Positions 38,017 to 45,242 of a stretch of 45,242 nt of DNA are shown here, piece by piece. Position 1 is the stretch's first letter; each line of letters opens with the position of its first letter. Source of the stretch: Rhodoferax sp. (GTDB lineage Bacteria; Pseudomonadota; Gammaproteobacteria; Burkholderiales; Burkholderiaceae_C). Where the stretch lies: the NCBI GenBank assembly GCA_016790475.1, contig JAEUOX010000074.1:1-45242 (forward strand), read 5' to 3'. The position numbers and the translations under genes were made by a program. Under the pieces are notes generated by a model. That model was not told where the DNA came from. It saw only the letters and a list, made by a program, of their open reading frames with translations, and did no database searches.

Positions 38017-39852
38017 TCAGGAAAGGTCGGTATGGGTGGTGTCCGGGGCGAAGCGCTTTTCCCGCTCGTAGGGGAACACGTCATAGACATGCCCGCGCGC
38101 GATGCGCTCCTTGTGGGCCTGCCAGAAGCTGGCGTCCAGCAGATCCGCATGGTGCTTCATGAAGACCTCCCGCACCGCGGGATTGCCGAGCAGGAACGGG
38201 CCGAAGGTCTCCGGGAACACATCCTTCGGGCCGACGCTGTACCAGACTTCGCCGCTCATCTCGTCCTCCTCGTTGCGCGGGGGCGGGACGCGACGGAAGT
38301 TGCAGTCGGTGATGTACTCGATCTCGTCATAGTCGTAGAACACCACCTTGCCGTGCCGGGTGACGCCGAAGTTCTTCCACAGCATGTCGCCGGGGAAGAT
38401 GTTGGCGGCCACCAGGTCCTTGATGGCGTTGCCGTACTCGATGACGCCGCGCTCGATCTGCTCGCGTGCGTGCTGCGTCGCGCTTTCGGTCGCATGGGTG
38501 CCGGCACCGAGGTCGAACGCCTCCTGCAGGTAGATGTTCAGCGGAATCATGCGCCGCTCGATGTAGACATGCTTGATGATGACCTCGGTCTGGCCATCGC
38601 CGTCGCGGTCGCTGATCTCGAGCTGGCTGGGCGCGAACTTCTCGATCTCGGCGATCAGTTCGTCATCGAAACGGTCCCGCGGGAAGCCGACCTCGCTGTA
38701 CTCCAGCGTGTCCGCCATGCGGCCGACGCGGTCGTGCTGCTTGACCAGCAGGTACTTGCCCTTGATCTGGTCCCGCGTCGTGTCCTTCTGCGGCGGGTAG
38801 TAGTCCTTGATGACCTTGAACACATACGGAAACGAGGGCAGGTCGAACACCAGCATGACCATGCCCTTGATGCCAGGCGCGATGCGGAACTTGTCCGAGG
38901 AGTGGCGCAGGTGGTGCAGGAAGTCGCGGTAGAACAGCGTCTTGCCCTGCTTCTGCAGGCCCAGGGCGCTGTAGATCTCGTTGCGCGGCTTGCGCGGCAT
39001 CATGCTGCGCAGGAACTGCACATAGGCGCTGGGCACCTCCATGTCGACCATGAAGTAGGCGCGCGCGAAGCTGAAGAGGATCAGCAGGTCATCCTCGCCG
39101 AACAGCACCGCGTCAATGACCAGTCGGCCCGCCTTGTTGTGCAGGACCGGCAGCGCGAACGGGTGCTCGTTGAAGCCGTTGATGATCTTGCCGACCAGGT
39201 AGGCGCCCTTGTTGCGGAAGAACAGGCTGGACAGCACCTGGAGCTGGAAGTTCGCGCGCAGCTTGACATCGCCGAGGCGACGGCGCATCGCGTCATGCAC
39301 CAGCGCGACGTCGCGCGGCAGATCGTCAAAGGCCAGCCGCAGGTCGAAATCGGCAATCACGCGCTCCAGCGTCTGGGTCATCGTCTCCTGCGTCGGGTAG
39401 TAGGAGCGGTAGGTCGGCAGCGCCTGCGGTTCGTCGTTCTCGATGTACTCCGTGCTGACGGCCGGCCGCACGAAGATGAAGTCGTTCTGGAAGTAGCTGC
39501 GGTGCAGGATCTTGGTCGTGACCGAGTTGAAGAAGGTCTCGGCCAGTTCCGGCTGGTGGTGGTCCACCAGCAGGCCGATGTAGTGCAGCTTGATCTGCTG
39601 CCAGACTTCCATCGGCTGCTCGCCGGCCTTGAACTCCCGCTCCAGCCGCGTCGAGCACTCGCGCACGCGCAGGTCATAGAACTCGATGCGCTCGCGCTGC
39701 GCGCGCTGCTGGCCGTGCCAGTCCGCCGTCTCGAAGCGGTGCTTGGCGCGGGCGGATTCGGTGCGGAACAGCCGGTAGTGGCGGTTGAAGCCATCCATCA
39801 TCGCCTTCGCGATGTCATAGGCCAGCGGGGAGTCCAGGCGTTGCGGGAACAT
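38017..39852 (-). CDS. aceK: Isocitrate dehydrogenase kinase/phosphatase
   Basis: A 611-residue protein, near the family length (578 in E. coli). An N-terminal regulatory domain is followed by the kinase-like domain. Seen: the ATP-binding [20 protein letters not shown] with its lysine, [12 protein letters not shown], and the catalytic loop [20 protein letters not shown] then [13 protein letters not shown]. AceK phosphorylates isocitrate dehydrogenase to push isocitrate into the glyoxylate shunt and reverses this when needed. It is usually placed with aceA/aceB; here it lies in the leucine operon, 26 bp upstream of the thiolase gene. Confidence 0.95.
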   Translation of the reverse strand: MFPQRLDSPLAYDIAKAMMDGFNRHYRLFRTESARAKHRFETADWHGQQRAQRERIEFYDLRVRECSTRLEREFKAGEQPMEVWQQIKLHYIGLLVDHHQPELAETFFNSVTTKILHRSYFQNDFIFVRPAVSTEYIENDEPQALPTYRSYYPTQETMTQTLERVIADFDLRLAFDDLPRDVALVHDAMRRRLGDVKLRANFQLQVLSSLFFRNKGAYLVGKIINGFNEHPFALPVLHNKAGRLVIDAVLFGEDDLLILFSFARAYFMVDMEVPSAYVQFLRSMMPRKPRNEIYSALGLQKQGKTLFYRDFLHHLRHSSDKFRIAPGIKGMVMLVFDLPSFPYVFKVIKDYYPPQKDTTRDQIKGKYLLVKQHDRVGRMADTLEYSEVGFPRDRFDDELIAEIEKFAPSQLEISDRDGDGQTEVIIKHVYIERRMIPLNIYLQEAFDLGAGTHATESATQHAREQIERGVIEYGNAIKDLVAANIFPGDMLWKNFGVTRHGKVVFYDYDEIEYITDCNFRRVPPPRNEEDEMSGEVWYSVGPKDVFPETFGPFLLGNPAVREVFMKHHADLLDASFWQAHKERIARGHVYDVFPYEREKRFAPDTTHTDLS

Positions 39853-39858
39853 GGCGGC

Positions 39859-40566
39859 TCAATCCCCGTCCAGGGTGTCGAACACCGAATCCGGCGACTG
39901 CGGTTCCGGAATCGACCCGGCGTAAGGGTAGCGCTTGATCGCCGCCCGGAAGGTGTCGACGATGGTGTCCGGCCCGGCCATGCTGACATCCAGGTCCTTC
40001 AGCAATCCGTCGCGCAAGCCATAGACCCAGCCATGCACCGTGACCTTCTGGCCGCGGTCCCAGGCATCCTGCATGACGGTGGACAGCGCGACGTTGCCGA
40101 CCTGCTCGATCACGTTGATCTCGCACAGCGCGTTTTCCTGGGCCTCGGTCGGCAGATGGTCGATGCGCTTGCGGTGGCGCAGCTTCAGGTCGCTGATGTG
40201 GCGCAGCCAGTTGTCGGCCAGCCCGATGCGCAGGCCCTGCAGTGCCGCGCGCACGCCGGCGCAGCCATAGTGACCGACGACCATGATGTGCTCGACCTTC
40301 AGGTGCTCGACGGCAAACTGGATCGTCGACAGCGCGTTGAGATCGGAATGCACGACGACATTGGCGACATTGCGGTGCACGAAGATCTCGCCCGGATCCA
40401 GCCCGGTGATTTCATTGGCAGGTACCCGGCTGTCGGAGCACCCGATCCACATGTAGCGCGGCTTCTGCTGCGCCATCAGGCCGGTGAAGAAGCCGGGGCG
40501 CTCGCGCTCCATCCGGGCGGCCCAGGCACGGTTGTGGTCCAGGAGGATTTGGGTGTCGGAGATCAT
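39859..40566 (-). CDS. can: Beta-class carbonic anhydrase
   Basis: A 235-residue beta carbonic anhydrase from the ATG at 40566. Zinc ligands are Cys43, His99 and Cys102 (IGCSDSRVP and VVGHYGCAG), with the Asp45/Arg47 dyad. The text matches E. coli Can (HRNVANVVVHSDLN; GWVYGLRDGLLKDLDV). The ATG start aligns with the E. coli N-terminus. An alternative GTG at 40605, overlapping the isovaleryl-CoA dehydrogenase stop (GTGA), would add 13 residues. It makes bicarbonate from CO2, the substrate of methylcrotonyl-CoA carboxylase encoded downstream. Confidence 0.93.
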   Translation of the reverse strand: MISDTQILLDHNRAWAARMERERPGFFTGLMAQQKPRYMWIGCSDSRVPANEITGLDPGEIFVHRNVANVVVHSDLNALSTIQFAVEHLKVEHIMVVGHYGCAGVRAALQGLRIGLADNWLRHISDLKLRHRKRIDHLPTEAQENALCEINVIEQVGNVALSTVMQDAWDRGQKVTVHGWVYGLRDGLLKDLDVSMAGPDTIVDTFRAAIKRYPYAGSIPEPQSPDSVFDTLDGD

Positions 40567-40601
40567 GACCGGATTGTGCAGGGGCTCTGGATCCAGGGCG
40601 C

Positions 40602-41780
40602 TCACATGGTTTCCGCAAACAGCTCCCGGCCGATCAGCATGCGCCGGATCTCGCTGGTGCCGGCGCCGATCTCATAGAGCTTGGCATCACGCCACAGCCG
40701 CCCCATCGGGTAGTCGTTGATATAGCCGTTGCCGCCGAAGATCTGGACCCCCTCACCCGCCATCCAGGTGGCCTTCTCGGCACACCACAGGATCACCGAC
40801 GCGCAGTCCTTGCGGACCTGGCGCACATGCTGGGCTCCCAGCGCATCCAGGTTCTTGCCTACGGTGTAGCAATAGGCGCGGCCGGCCTGCAGCACGGTGT
40901 ACATGTCGGCGAGCTTGCCCTGGATCAGCTGGAACTCGCCGATGCTCTGGCCGAACTGCTTGCGGTCATGGACATAGGGAACCACGTTGTCCATGACGGC
41001 CTGCATGATGCCGATCGGACCGGCGGACAACACCGCGCGTTCATAGTCGAGCCCGCTCATCAGCACCTTGGCGCCATTGTTCAGCCCGCCCAGGATGTGG
41101 TCGGCCGGGACCTCGACATCGCGGAACACCAGTTCGCCGGTGGAACTGCCGCGCATGCCCAACTTGTCGAGCTTCTGCGCGATCGAGAAACCCTTCATGC
41201 CCTTCTCGATCAGGAAGGCGGTGACGCCGCGCGCGCCGAGTTCCGGCTCGGTCTTGGCGTAGACCACCAGCGTGTCGGCATCGGGCCCGTTGGTGATCCA
41301 GAACTTGCTGCCGTTGAGCAGATAGTAGCCGCCCTTGTCCTCGGCGCGCAGTTTCATAGAGATCACGTCGCTGCCGGCGTTCGGCTCGCTCATCGCCAGC
41401 GCCCCGACATGCTCACCGGAGATCAGCCGCGGCAGGTACTTCTGGCGCTGCGCGTCGGTGCCGTTGCGCTTGATCTGGTTCACGCACAGGTTGCTGTGGG
41501 CACCGTAGCTCAGGCCGATGGAGGCGGAAGCGCGGCTGATTTCCTCCATCGCGACCATGTGGGCCAGGTAGCCCATGTTCGCACCGCCGTACTCCTCGCC
41601 GACGGTGATGCCGAGCACGCCCAGGGCCCCCATCTTCTGCCACAGATCCATCGGAAACTGGTCGCTGCGATCGATCTCGGCGGCGCGCGGCGCAATCTCG
41701 GTCTGGGCGAACTCGCGGACCGCGTCGCGCAGTGCGTCAATGTCCTCGCCCAGTTGGAAGTCGAGTCCTGGAAGGTTCAT
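40602..41780 (-). CDS. liuA: Isovaleryl-CoA dehydrogenase
   Basis: A 392-residue acyl-CoA dehydrogenase beginning [20 protein letters not shown]. The catalytic base is Glu247 in [17 protein letters not shown], the position characteristic of isovaleryl-CoA dehydrogenase, and the C-terminal position reads [12 protein letters not shown] with no catalytic Glu-Gly. Other marks are [15 protein letters not shown] and [18 protein letters not shown]. It converts isovaleryl-CoA to 3-methylcrotonyl-CoA, the first committed step of the liu route. It is second in the operon, 40 bp after the thioesterase. Confidence 0.95.
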   Translation of the reverse strand: MNLPGLDFQLGEDIDALRDAVREFAQTEIAPRAAEIDRSDQFPMDLWQKMGALGVLGITVGEEYGGANMGYLAHMVAMEEISRASASIGLSYGAHSNLCVNQIKRNGTDAQRQKYLPRLISGEHVGALAMSEPNAGSDVISMKLRAEDKGGYYLLNGSKFWITNGPDADTLVVYAKTEPELGARGVTAFLIEKGMKGFSIAQKLDKLGMRGSSTGELVFRDVEVPADHILGGLNNGAKVLMSGLDYERAVLSAGPIGIMQAVMDNVVPYVHDRKQFGQSIGEFQLIQGKLADMYTVLQAGRAYCYTVGKNLDALGAQHVRQVRKDCASVILWCAEKATWMAGEGVQIFGGNGYINDYPMGRLWRDAKLYEIGAGTSEIRRMLIGRELFAETM

Positions 41781-41820
41781 GGGTGTCTCCTCGCGAATGG
41801 GGTGATCGGGTGTTGCCGCG

Positions 41821-42273
41821 TCAGTAGTTCCGCGGGACGGGCACCAGTGTCTGCTGCATCAGGGCACAGTCACTGCGCACGCCGCCATCGGACAGGTGCA
41901 CGACCTCGGCGGTCGTCACGATGATGCGTTTGCCGCCACGAACGACGCGGCCGATGGCATGCAGTTCGCCGCCCTGGTGGGCCTGCAGGAAATTGATCTT
42001 GTACTCGACCGTCGTGACCTCCATGCCCTCGGGCGCCACGGTCAACGCCGCATAGCCGCCGGCAATGTCGGCCAGCGCGCCCATCGCTCCGCCGTGGAAC
42101 CCGCCCTGCTGCTGCGTCACCCTGTCGGAATAGGGCAGCAGGATTTCGCACAGACCAGGCGCGACGCGCAGCAACCGGGCTCCGAGGTGCACCATCAGGC
42201 CCTGGCGCTGGAAACTGGCAGCCACGCGCTCGAAGAGCGCGGGGTGTTCGGATGCTTGGGCGGAGGGAGACAT
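41821..42273 (-). CDS. PaaI-family hotdog-fold thioesterase
   Basis: A 150-residue hotdog protein. The family core is [17 protein letters not shown] with [23 protein letters not shown]. Such enzymes hydrolyse acyl- or aryl-CoA esters and may release CoA when acyl-CoA pools build up. It is the first gene of the liu operon, 38 bp downstream of the LiuR palindrome, so expression with leucine catabolism is expected. Substrate is not assignable. Confidence 0.88.
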   Translation of the reverse strand: MSPSAQASEHPALFERVAASFQRQGLMVHLGARLLRVAPGLCEILLPYSDRVTQQQGGFHGGAMGALADIAGGYAALTVAPEGMEVTTVEYKINFLQAHQGGELHAIGRVVRGGKRIIVTTAEVVHLSDGGVRSDCALMQQTLVPVPRNY

Positions 42274-42310
42274 GTTCTTCGCGCGGCCGGTTTGTCAGCG
42301 CTGGATGTAG

Positions 42311-42332
42311 TTGACGTTTACGTAAACGTCAA
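42311..42332. promoter_or_regulatory. LiuR-type operator upstream of the liu operon (perfect 22-bp palindrome)
   Basis: TTGACGTTTAC followed directly by its exact reverse complement, a perfect palindrome. It lies between the thioesterase gene and liuR. On the minus strand its first six bases (TTGACG) can act as -35 with a weak TACATC 17 bp on. It matches the kind of site described for LiuR in Proteobacteria. It should bind LiuR and control the 15-kb operon. Confidence 0.8.
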
Positions 42333-42376
42333 TTATGCGTGAACTCCGCCATGCTGTCACCCACCGGCGAAGCCTG

Positions 42377-42787
42377 TCAGGCCGGGGACCGGACCTTCTC
42401 GGACTTGGCCAGCAGGGCCCGGGCCTCGCGCTCATGCGCCTTGACTTCATCCAGGTTGGCCACGAGATCGGCCATCTGCTCCTCGAGCGCCTTGCGGTGC
42501 GCCGCCAGCACATCGAGAAACTTCTTCAGCTGGGGGCCGGTGTCGCGCGGGCTGTCGTACATGTCGATGATGTCCCGCGCCTCGGTCAGCGAGAGGCCGA
42601 GGCGCTTGGCGCGCAGGGTCAGCTTCAGGCGGGTGCGGTCCCGGGCGCTGTAGATCCGGTTCCGCCCGCCCGGGCCGGCACGCTGGGGCTGCAGCAGGCC
42701 CATGTCCTCGTAGAACCGGATGGCACGGGTGGTCAGGTCGAACTCTCTGGCCAGGTCGCTGATGGTGAAGGATAGAGATGCGGTCAT
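42377..42787 (-). CDS. liuR: MerR-family regulator of leucine/isovalerate degradation (LiuR)
   Basis: A 136-residue MerR protein. The N-terminal winged helix reads FTISDLAREFDLTTRAIRFYED then MGLLQPQRAGPGGRNRIYS. A long coiled coil follows (DVLAAHRKALEEQMADLVAN and on) with no metal-binding cysteines, so it senses an organic ligand. Known LiuR proteins control liu genes in Proteobacteria. The adjacent liu operon and two palindromes fit. Start: ATG 42787. A longer frame to 42838 would run through the operator and is rejected. Confidence 0.9.
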   Translation of the reverse strand: MTASLSFTISDLAREFDLTTRAIRFYEDMGLLQPQRAGPGGRNRIYSARDRTRLKLTLRAKRLGLSLTEARDIIDMYDSPRDTGPQLKKFLDVLAAHRKALEEQMADLVANLDEVKAHEREARALLAKSEKVRSPA

Positions 42788-42809
42788 GCAATCAGGGCGA
42801 GCTGACGGG

Positions 42810-42838
42810 ATTACACCTGACGTTGACGTAAACGTCAA
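42810..42838 (-). promoter_or_regulatory. Predicted liuR promoter
   Basis: On the minus strand, TTGACG (42838-42833, 5 of 6 to the -35 consensus) is followed after 17 bp by TGTAAT (42815-42810, 5 of 6 to TATAAT). The operator at 42817-42838 covers the -35 and spacer, which predicts that liuR controls its own expression. Confidence 0.6.
42817..42838. promoter_or_regulatory. Second LiuR-type operator, upstream of liuR
   Basis: CTGACGTTGAC then GTAAACGTCAA: the same 22-bp palindrome as at 42311 with two mismatched positions in the left arm. Eighteen bases from ACGTAAACGTC onward are identical between the two sites. Confidence 0.75.
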
Positions 42839-42848
42839 TTATGGACGC

Positions 42849-43709
42849 TCAGTCCCACGGCGGAATGCAGGCTTCCTTGAGTTGCTGGCGCACCTGCGCG
42901 TAGTCCGGAACGACCGACCGCACGGTGTCCCAGAAGCGGGGGCTGTGGTCCATGACCCGAAGATGACTGAGCTCGTGCACGACGACATAGTCGATCACGT
43001 CCATCCGGAAATGGACCAGGCGCCAGTGCAACCGGATCGACCCGTCGGACCGGGCGCTGCCCCAGCGGGTCCCGGCGCTGCTCAGCGCGAGCCGACGCCA
43101 TTGCACGCCAAGGTCGGGGGCAAAGTGGTTCAGCCGTTCGGTGAAGATGCGGCGAGCCTCCCGCATCAGCCAGGCCTGCACGGCATCCCGGATCTGGGCC
43201 TCGGTGGCATGGTGGGGCAGGCCAAGCTTCAGCAGCGGCGGAAGCCCCGCCTGCGGGGAGGGCTCCAGCGCATGTCGCACGCCGCGGGACTGTGCCGGGT
43301 CGAGGTGCAGGCGTATTGGTTGACCGAGGTAGGGCACGTCGGCACCGTCGCGCCATTGGATGCGGCTGGCGGCGATGCGCTGGTCCCGGTGCCGCACCTC
43401 CTCCAGCTTGCGGACGATCCAGGCCGATTTCTCCTGGAGCGCCTGTTGCACGTCGGCCAACGCCAGCCAGCGGGGGGCCGACACGACCAGGCCGTCCGGT
43501 CCGACCGAGAAGCCCACGGTGCGACGCTTGCCGCGCCGGAATTCGTAGGCGACCAGCGCATGGGCCAGCAGAACCTCGCGGTTGGCACGCGGGTGGCGGT
43601 ATTCGATCGTCGCCACGGACTGGCGCTGCGCGCTGTCCAGGGGGGACGGGGCACCGGAGGCCGACGCCGGCGTCAGGAAATCGAGCGTCAACTGGATCAG
43701 TTCACGCAT
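42849..43709 (-). CDS. YgjP-like M48-type metallopeptidase domain protein (DUF45)
   Basis: A 286-residue protein. The zinc-binding HELSH (His245, Glu246, His249) and third ligand His255 occur in VVHELSHLRVMDHSPRFW, preceded by the family marks TRWGSARSDGSIRLHWRL. The N-terminal half carries a beta-rich region typical of the family (FSVGPDGLVVSAPRWL). It is probably a cytoplasmic zinc protease of unknown target. It lies 10 bp after plsC in a run with gmhB and glyS. Confidence 0.88.
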   Translation of the reverse strand: MRELIQLTLDFLTPASASGAPSPLDSAQRQSVATIEYRHPRANREVLLAHALVAYEFRRGKRRTVGFSVGPDGLVVSAPRWLALADVQQALQEKSAWIVRKLEEVRHRDQRIAASRIQWRDGADVPYLGQPIRLHLDPAQSRGVRHALEPSPQAGLPPLLKLGLPHHATEAQIRDAVQAWLMREARRIFTERLNHFAPDLGVQWRRLALSSAGTRWGSARSDGSIRLHWRLVHFRMDVIDYVVVHELSHLRVMDHSPRFWDTVRSVVPDYAQVRQQLKEACIPPWD

Positions 43710-43719
43710 CCGGCCCCCT

Positions 43720-44466
43720 TCACCGATAGGCGTCCGGATCCAGGCGGCGCATCTCGCCCTCGATCCAGGCTTCGACCTCCTGCATCAGTTCATCGGCCTG
43801 CCGCCCCTGGCTGGCGATGGGCTTGCCGATCGAGACGTCGACGACGCCGGGGAACTTGACGAAGGCCCTGCGCGGCCAGCATTTGGCGGAGGTCACCGCG
43901 ATCGGGATCACCGGTGCGCCGGTCTCGATGGCCAGGCGCGTCCCACCCGACTTGTAGGCGCCCTTCTCGCCGCGCGGGATGCGCGTGCCTTCGGGAAACA
44001 TGATGATCCAGATGCCCTGGGCCAGCAGGTCCTTGCCCTGCGCAACCACCCGATGGAAGGCCTTCGCACGCTGGCTCCGATCGATATGGATCATGTCCAG
44101 CCGCCCCATCGCCCACCCGAAGAACGGAACATAGAGCAGTTCCTTCTTGAAGACATAGGCCAGCGGGTGCGGCATCAGGGTGGGCAACAGGAAGGTCTCG
44201 AAGGTCGACTGGTGCTTCACCAGCAGGATGGCCGGGCTGCGGTCCCCGTCGGGCAGGTTCTCCATGCCGCTGGTTCGCACCCGGATCCCCATCAGCACCC
44301 GGGCGCCGTCGATGGCCCAGCGCAACCAGCGCGCCGCCATCCAGTAGAGCGGGGTGCCTCGCACGAAAAGCGAGGCCGCCAGCATGATGATGCCCCACGG
44401 AACCACTGTCACCAGCATCCAGAGCATGTGGATGCAGGAGCGGAGCCAGGCCAGCAGCAGTCTCAT
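43720..44466 (-). CDS. plsC: 1-acyl-sn-glycerol-3-phosphate acyltransferase
   Basis: A 248-residue acyltransferase. Motif I reads HQSTFE (85-90), that is HX4E where most have HX4D. Motif III is FPEGTR (157-162), with an N-terminal membrane segment (about 12-34). It acylates lysophosphatidate to phosphatidate in phospholipid synthesis at the inner membrane. The HX4E variant may be normal for this lineage. The ATG overlaps the gmhB stop by four bases. Confidence 0.92.
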   Translation of the reverse strand: MRLLLAWLRSCIHMLWMLVTVVPWGIIMLAASLFVRGTPLYWMAARWLRWAIDGARVLMGIRVRTSGMENLPDGDRSPAILLVKHQSTFETFLLPTLMPHPLAYVFKKELLYVPFFGWAMGRLDMIHIDRSQRAKAFHRVVAQGKDLLAQGIWIIMFPEGTRIPRGEKGAYKSGGTRLAIETGAPVIPIAVTSAKCWPRRAFVKFPGVVDVSIGKPIASQGRQADELMQEVEAWIEGEMRRLDPDAYR

Positions 44467-45056
44467 CCCTGCACCGCCGCGGGTCTGGGCAGGGTGCTCT
44501 TTTCGATCAGGTAGGTGGCAAAGGCCGCCAGATCGTCATGGACGCGGGTCCCGGGCGGAAACTCGGCGGGCAACGGGACGCCCCGGAAGTTCGCGCCCTG
44601 CCCGGTGAGCACAAGATGGGGCTCACACCCGAGCGCAACGCCGGCCTGGAGGTCTTCCAGTCGGTCTCCAACCGTCGGCATGCCCTGCAGTTCAATGCCA
44701 AAACGCTCCGCGATCTGCTCGAAGAGACCGGGCTCCGGCTTGCGGCAATGGCACCCTTCGTCGCGACCGTGCGGGCAGTAGAAGACCGCGTCCACGCGTC
44801 CACCGACTGCCGCGAGCAGCTTGTGCATCTTGGCCTGGATGGCATTGAGAGCCGAGGTCTCGTAGAGCCCGCGCCCGAGTCCGGACTGGTTCGATGCCAC
44901 GACAACATGCCATCCGGCGTGGTTCAGCCGCGCGATGGCATCCAGCGCTCCGGGCAATGGGCGCCAGGCATCCGGGGAGTCCACGAATGCGGGGTTCTCC
45001 TCGTTGATCGTGCCGTCCCGATCGAGGATCACCAGCCGCAGCGGATCCCGGTTCAA
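44463..45056 (-). CDS. gmhB: D-glycero-beta-D-manno-heptose-1,7-bisphosphate 7-phosphatase
   Basis: A 197-residue HAD phosphatase. Motif I is LVILDRDGTINEEN (Asp12, Asp14). A zinc-binding insertion CPHGRDEGCHC (Cys94, His96, Cys102, Cys104) is followed by KPEPGL and VGDRLEDLQAG, the GmhB signature. It makes heptose 1-phosphate for lipopolysaccharide core. The start is TTG at 45056, overlapping the glyS stop (TTGA). No ATG or earlier GTG gives a sensible N-terminus, and the TTG start fits the family length. Confidence 0.92.
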   Translation of the reverse strand: MNRDPLRLVILDRDGTINEENPAFVDSPDAWRPLPGALDAIARLNHAGWHVVVASNQSGLGRGLYETSALNAIQAKMHKLLAAVGGRVDAVFYCPHGRDEGCHCRKPEPGLFEQIAERFGIELQGMPTVGDRLEDLQAGVALGCEPHLVLTGQGANFRGVPLPAEFPPGTRVHDDLAAFATYLIEKSTLPRPAAVQG

Positions 45057-45242
45057 GCGGCGAGCCTCCCCAGGTCCGCCACCTGGTTCATCGCGTTGTG
45101 AAGGCGGCGCAGCAGGCCCAGACGGTTCAGGCGCAGATCCAGCGCCTCCGCATTGACCATCACCTCCACGAAGAAGGTGTCCACCGGAGCCCGCAACGCC
45201 GCCAGCGCCTGCAGGGAGGCGGCATACTCCCCGGCCTGGTAC
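45053..45242 (-). CDS. glyS: Glycine--tRNA ligase beta subunit, C-terminal part (5' end outside window)
   Basis: The last ~63 codons, read on the minus strand, give YQAGEYAASLQALAALRAPV, then DTFFVEVMVNAEALDLRLNR, LGLLRRLHNAMNQ, and VADLGRLAA before TGA. This is the anticodon-binding C-terminus of GlyS. The beta subunit with GlyQ charges tRNAGly. The stop overlaps the gmhB start. Confidence 0.92.
   Translation of the reverse strand, partial: YQAGEYAASLQALAALRAPVDTFFVEVMVNAEALDLRLNRLGLLRRLHNAMNQVADLGRLAA

Noticed and set aside
42377-42838. Longer liuR start at 42838
   Set aside because: It would place coding sequence over the operator and the predicted -10/-35, and the added residues do not match MerR proteins.

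Overview
The window is GC-rich DNA (about two thirds or more G+C), tightly packed with genes and strongly biased to G/C at third codon positions. Gene content points to a betaproteobacterium of the order Burkholderiales. The pointers are a double-length UvrA, HemP behind tonB-exbBD, an aceK-containing leucine-degradation operon with LiuR-type operators, and the run glyS-gmhB-plsC-ygjP. The genus cannot be fixed from this sequence alone. I saw no rRNA, tRNA, CRISPR array, insertion sequence or phage gene.

Layout. (1) 1-1087 (+): the end of an iron-chelate-type ABC ATPase and a lipoprotein with two retropepsin-like motifs. (2) 1095-7043 (-): one 1,982-residue UvrA with four ATP-binding cassettes. 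(3) 7183-15405 (+): an iron-uptake region. A Fur box precedes a Fiu-like catecholate siderophore receptor, a PiuC-type dioxygenase and an FMN-dependent 2-hydroxy-acid oxidase. A second Fur box precedes tonB-exbB-exbD-hemP. A diguanylate cyclase and a glutathione transferase follow. (4) 15436-27170: a LysR regulator (-) diverges from a long (+) run encoding a three-subunit molybdenum hydroxylase with a DHDPS-superfamily lyase inserted in it, a 3-hydroxyanthranilate 3,4-dioxygenase, a complete branched-chain-amino-acid-type ABC importer, and a kynurenine-formamidase-like hydrolase. I read this as an import-and-degradation pathway for an unidentified (N-hetero)aromatic compound. It is the best candidate here for an undescribed system. 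(5) 27213-42273 (-): a leucine/isovalerate (liu) super-operon. It holds a thioesterase, isovaleryl-CoA dehydrogenase, carbonic anhydrase, aceK, thiolase, a second acyl-CoA dehydrogenase, a 46-codon remnant ORF, a HAD phosphatase, both methylcrotonyl-CoA carboxylase subunits separated by a DUF4126 membrane protein, GhrA, HMG-CoA lyase, YbaK, DUF1289 and a DsbA-like isomerase. The MerR regulator LiuR (42377-42787) lies just upstream, and 22-bp palindromes precede both the operon and liuR. No 3-methylglutaconyl-CoA hydratase (liuC) is present. (6) 42849-45242 (-): housekeeping genes for a YgjP-like metalloprotease, PlsC, GmhB and the C-terminus of GlyS.

How the genes fit together. The iron block couples outer-membrane uptake (receptor) to its energy source (TonB-ExbBD), with two Fur-type sites implying shared derepression in low iron. 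The liu block converts isovaleryl-CoA to HMG-CoA, then to acetyl-CoA and acetoacetate, apart from the missing hydratase step. The carbonic anhydrase could supply bicarbonate to the carboxylase, and AceK could direct the resulting acetyl-CoA between the TCA cycle and the glyoxylate shunt. No intergenic stretch longer than 300 bp was found; the longest (7044-7308) holds the Fur-controlled promoter.
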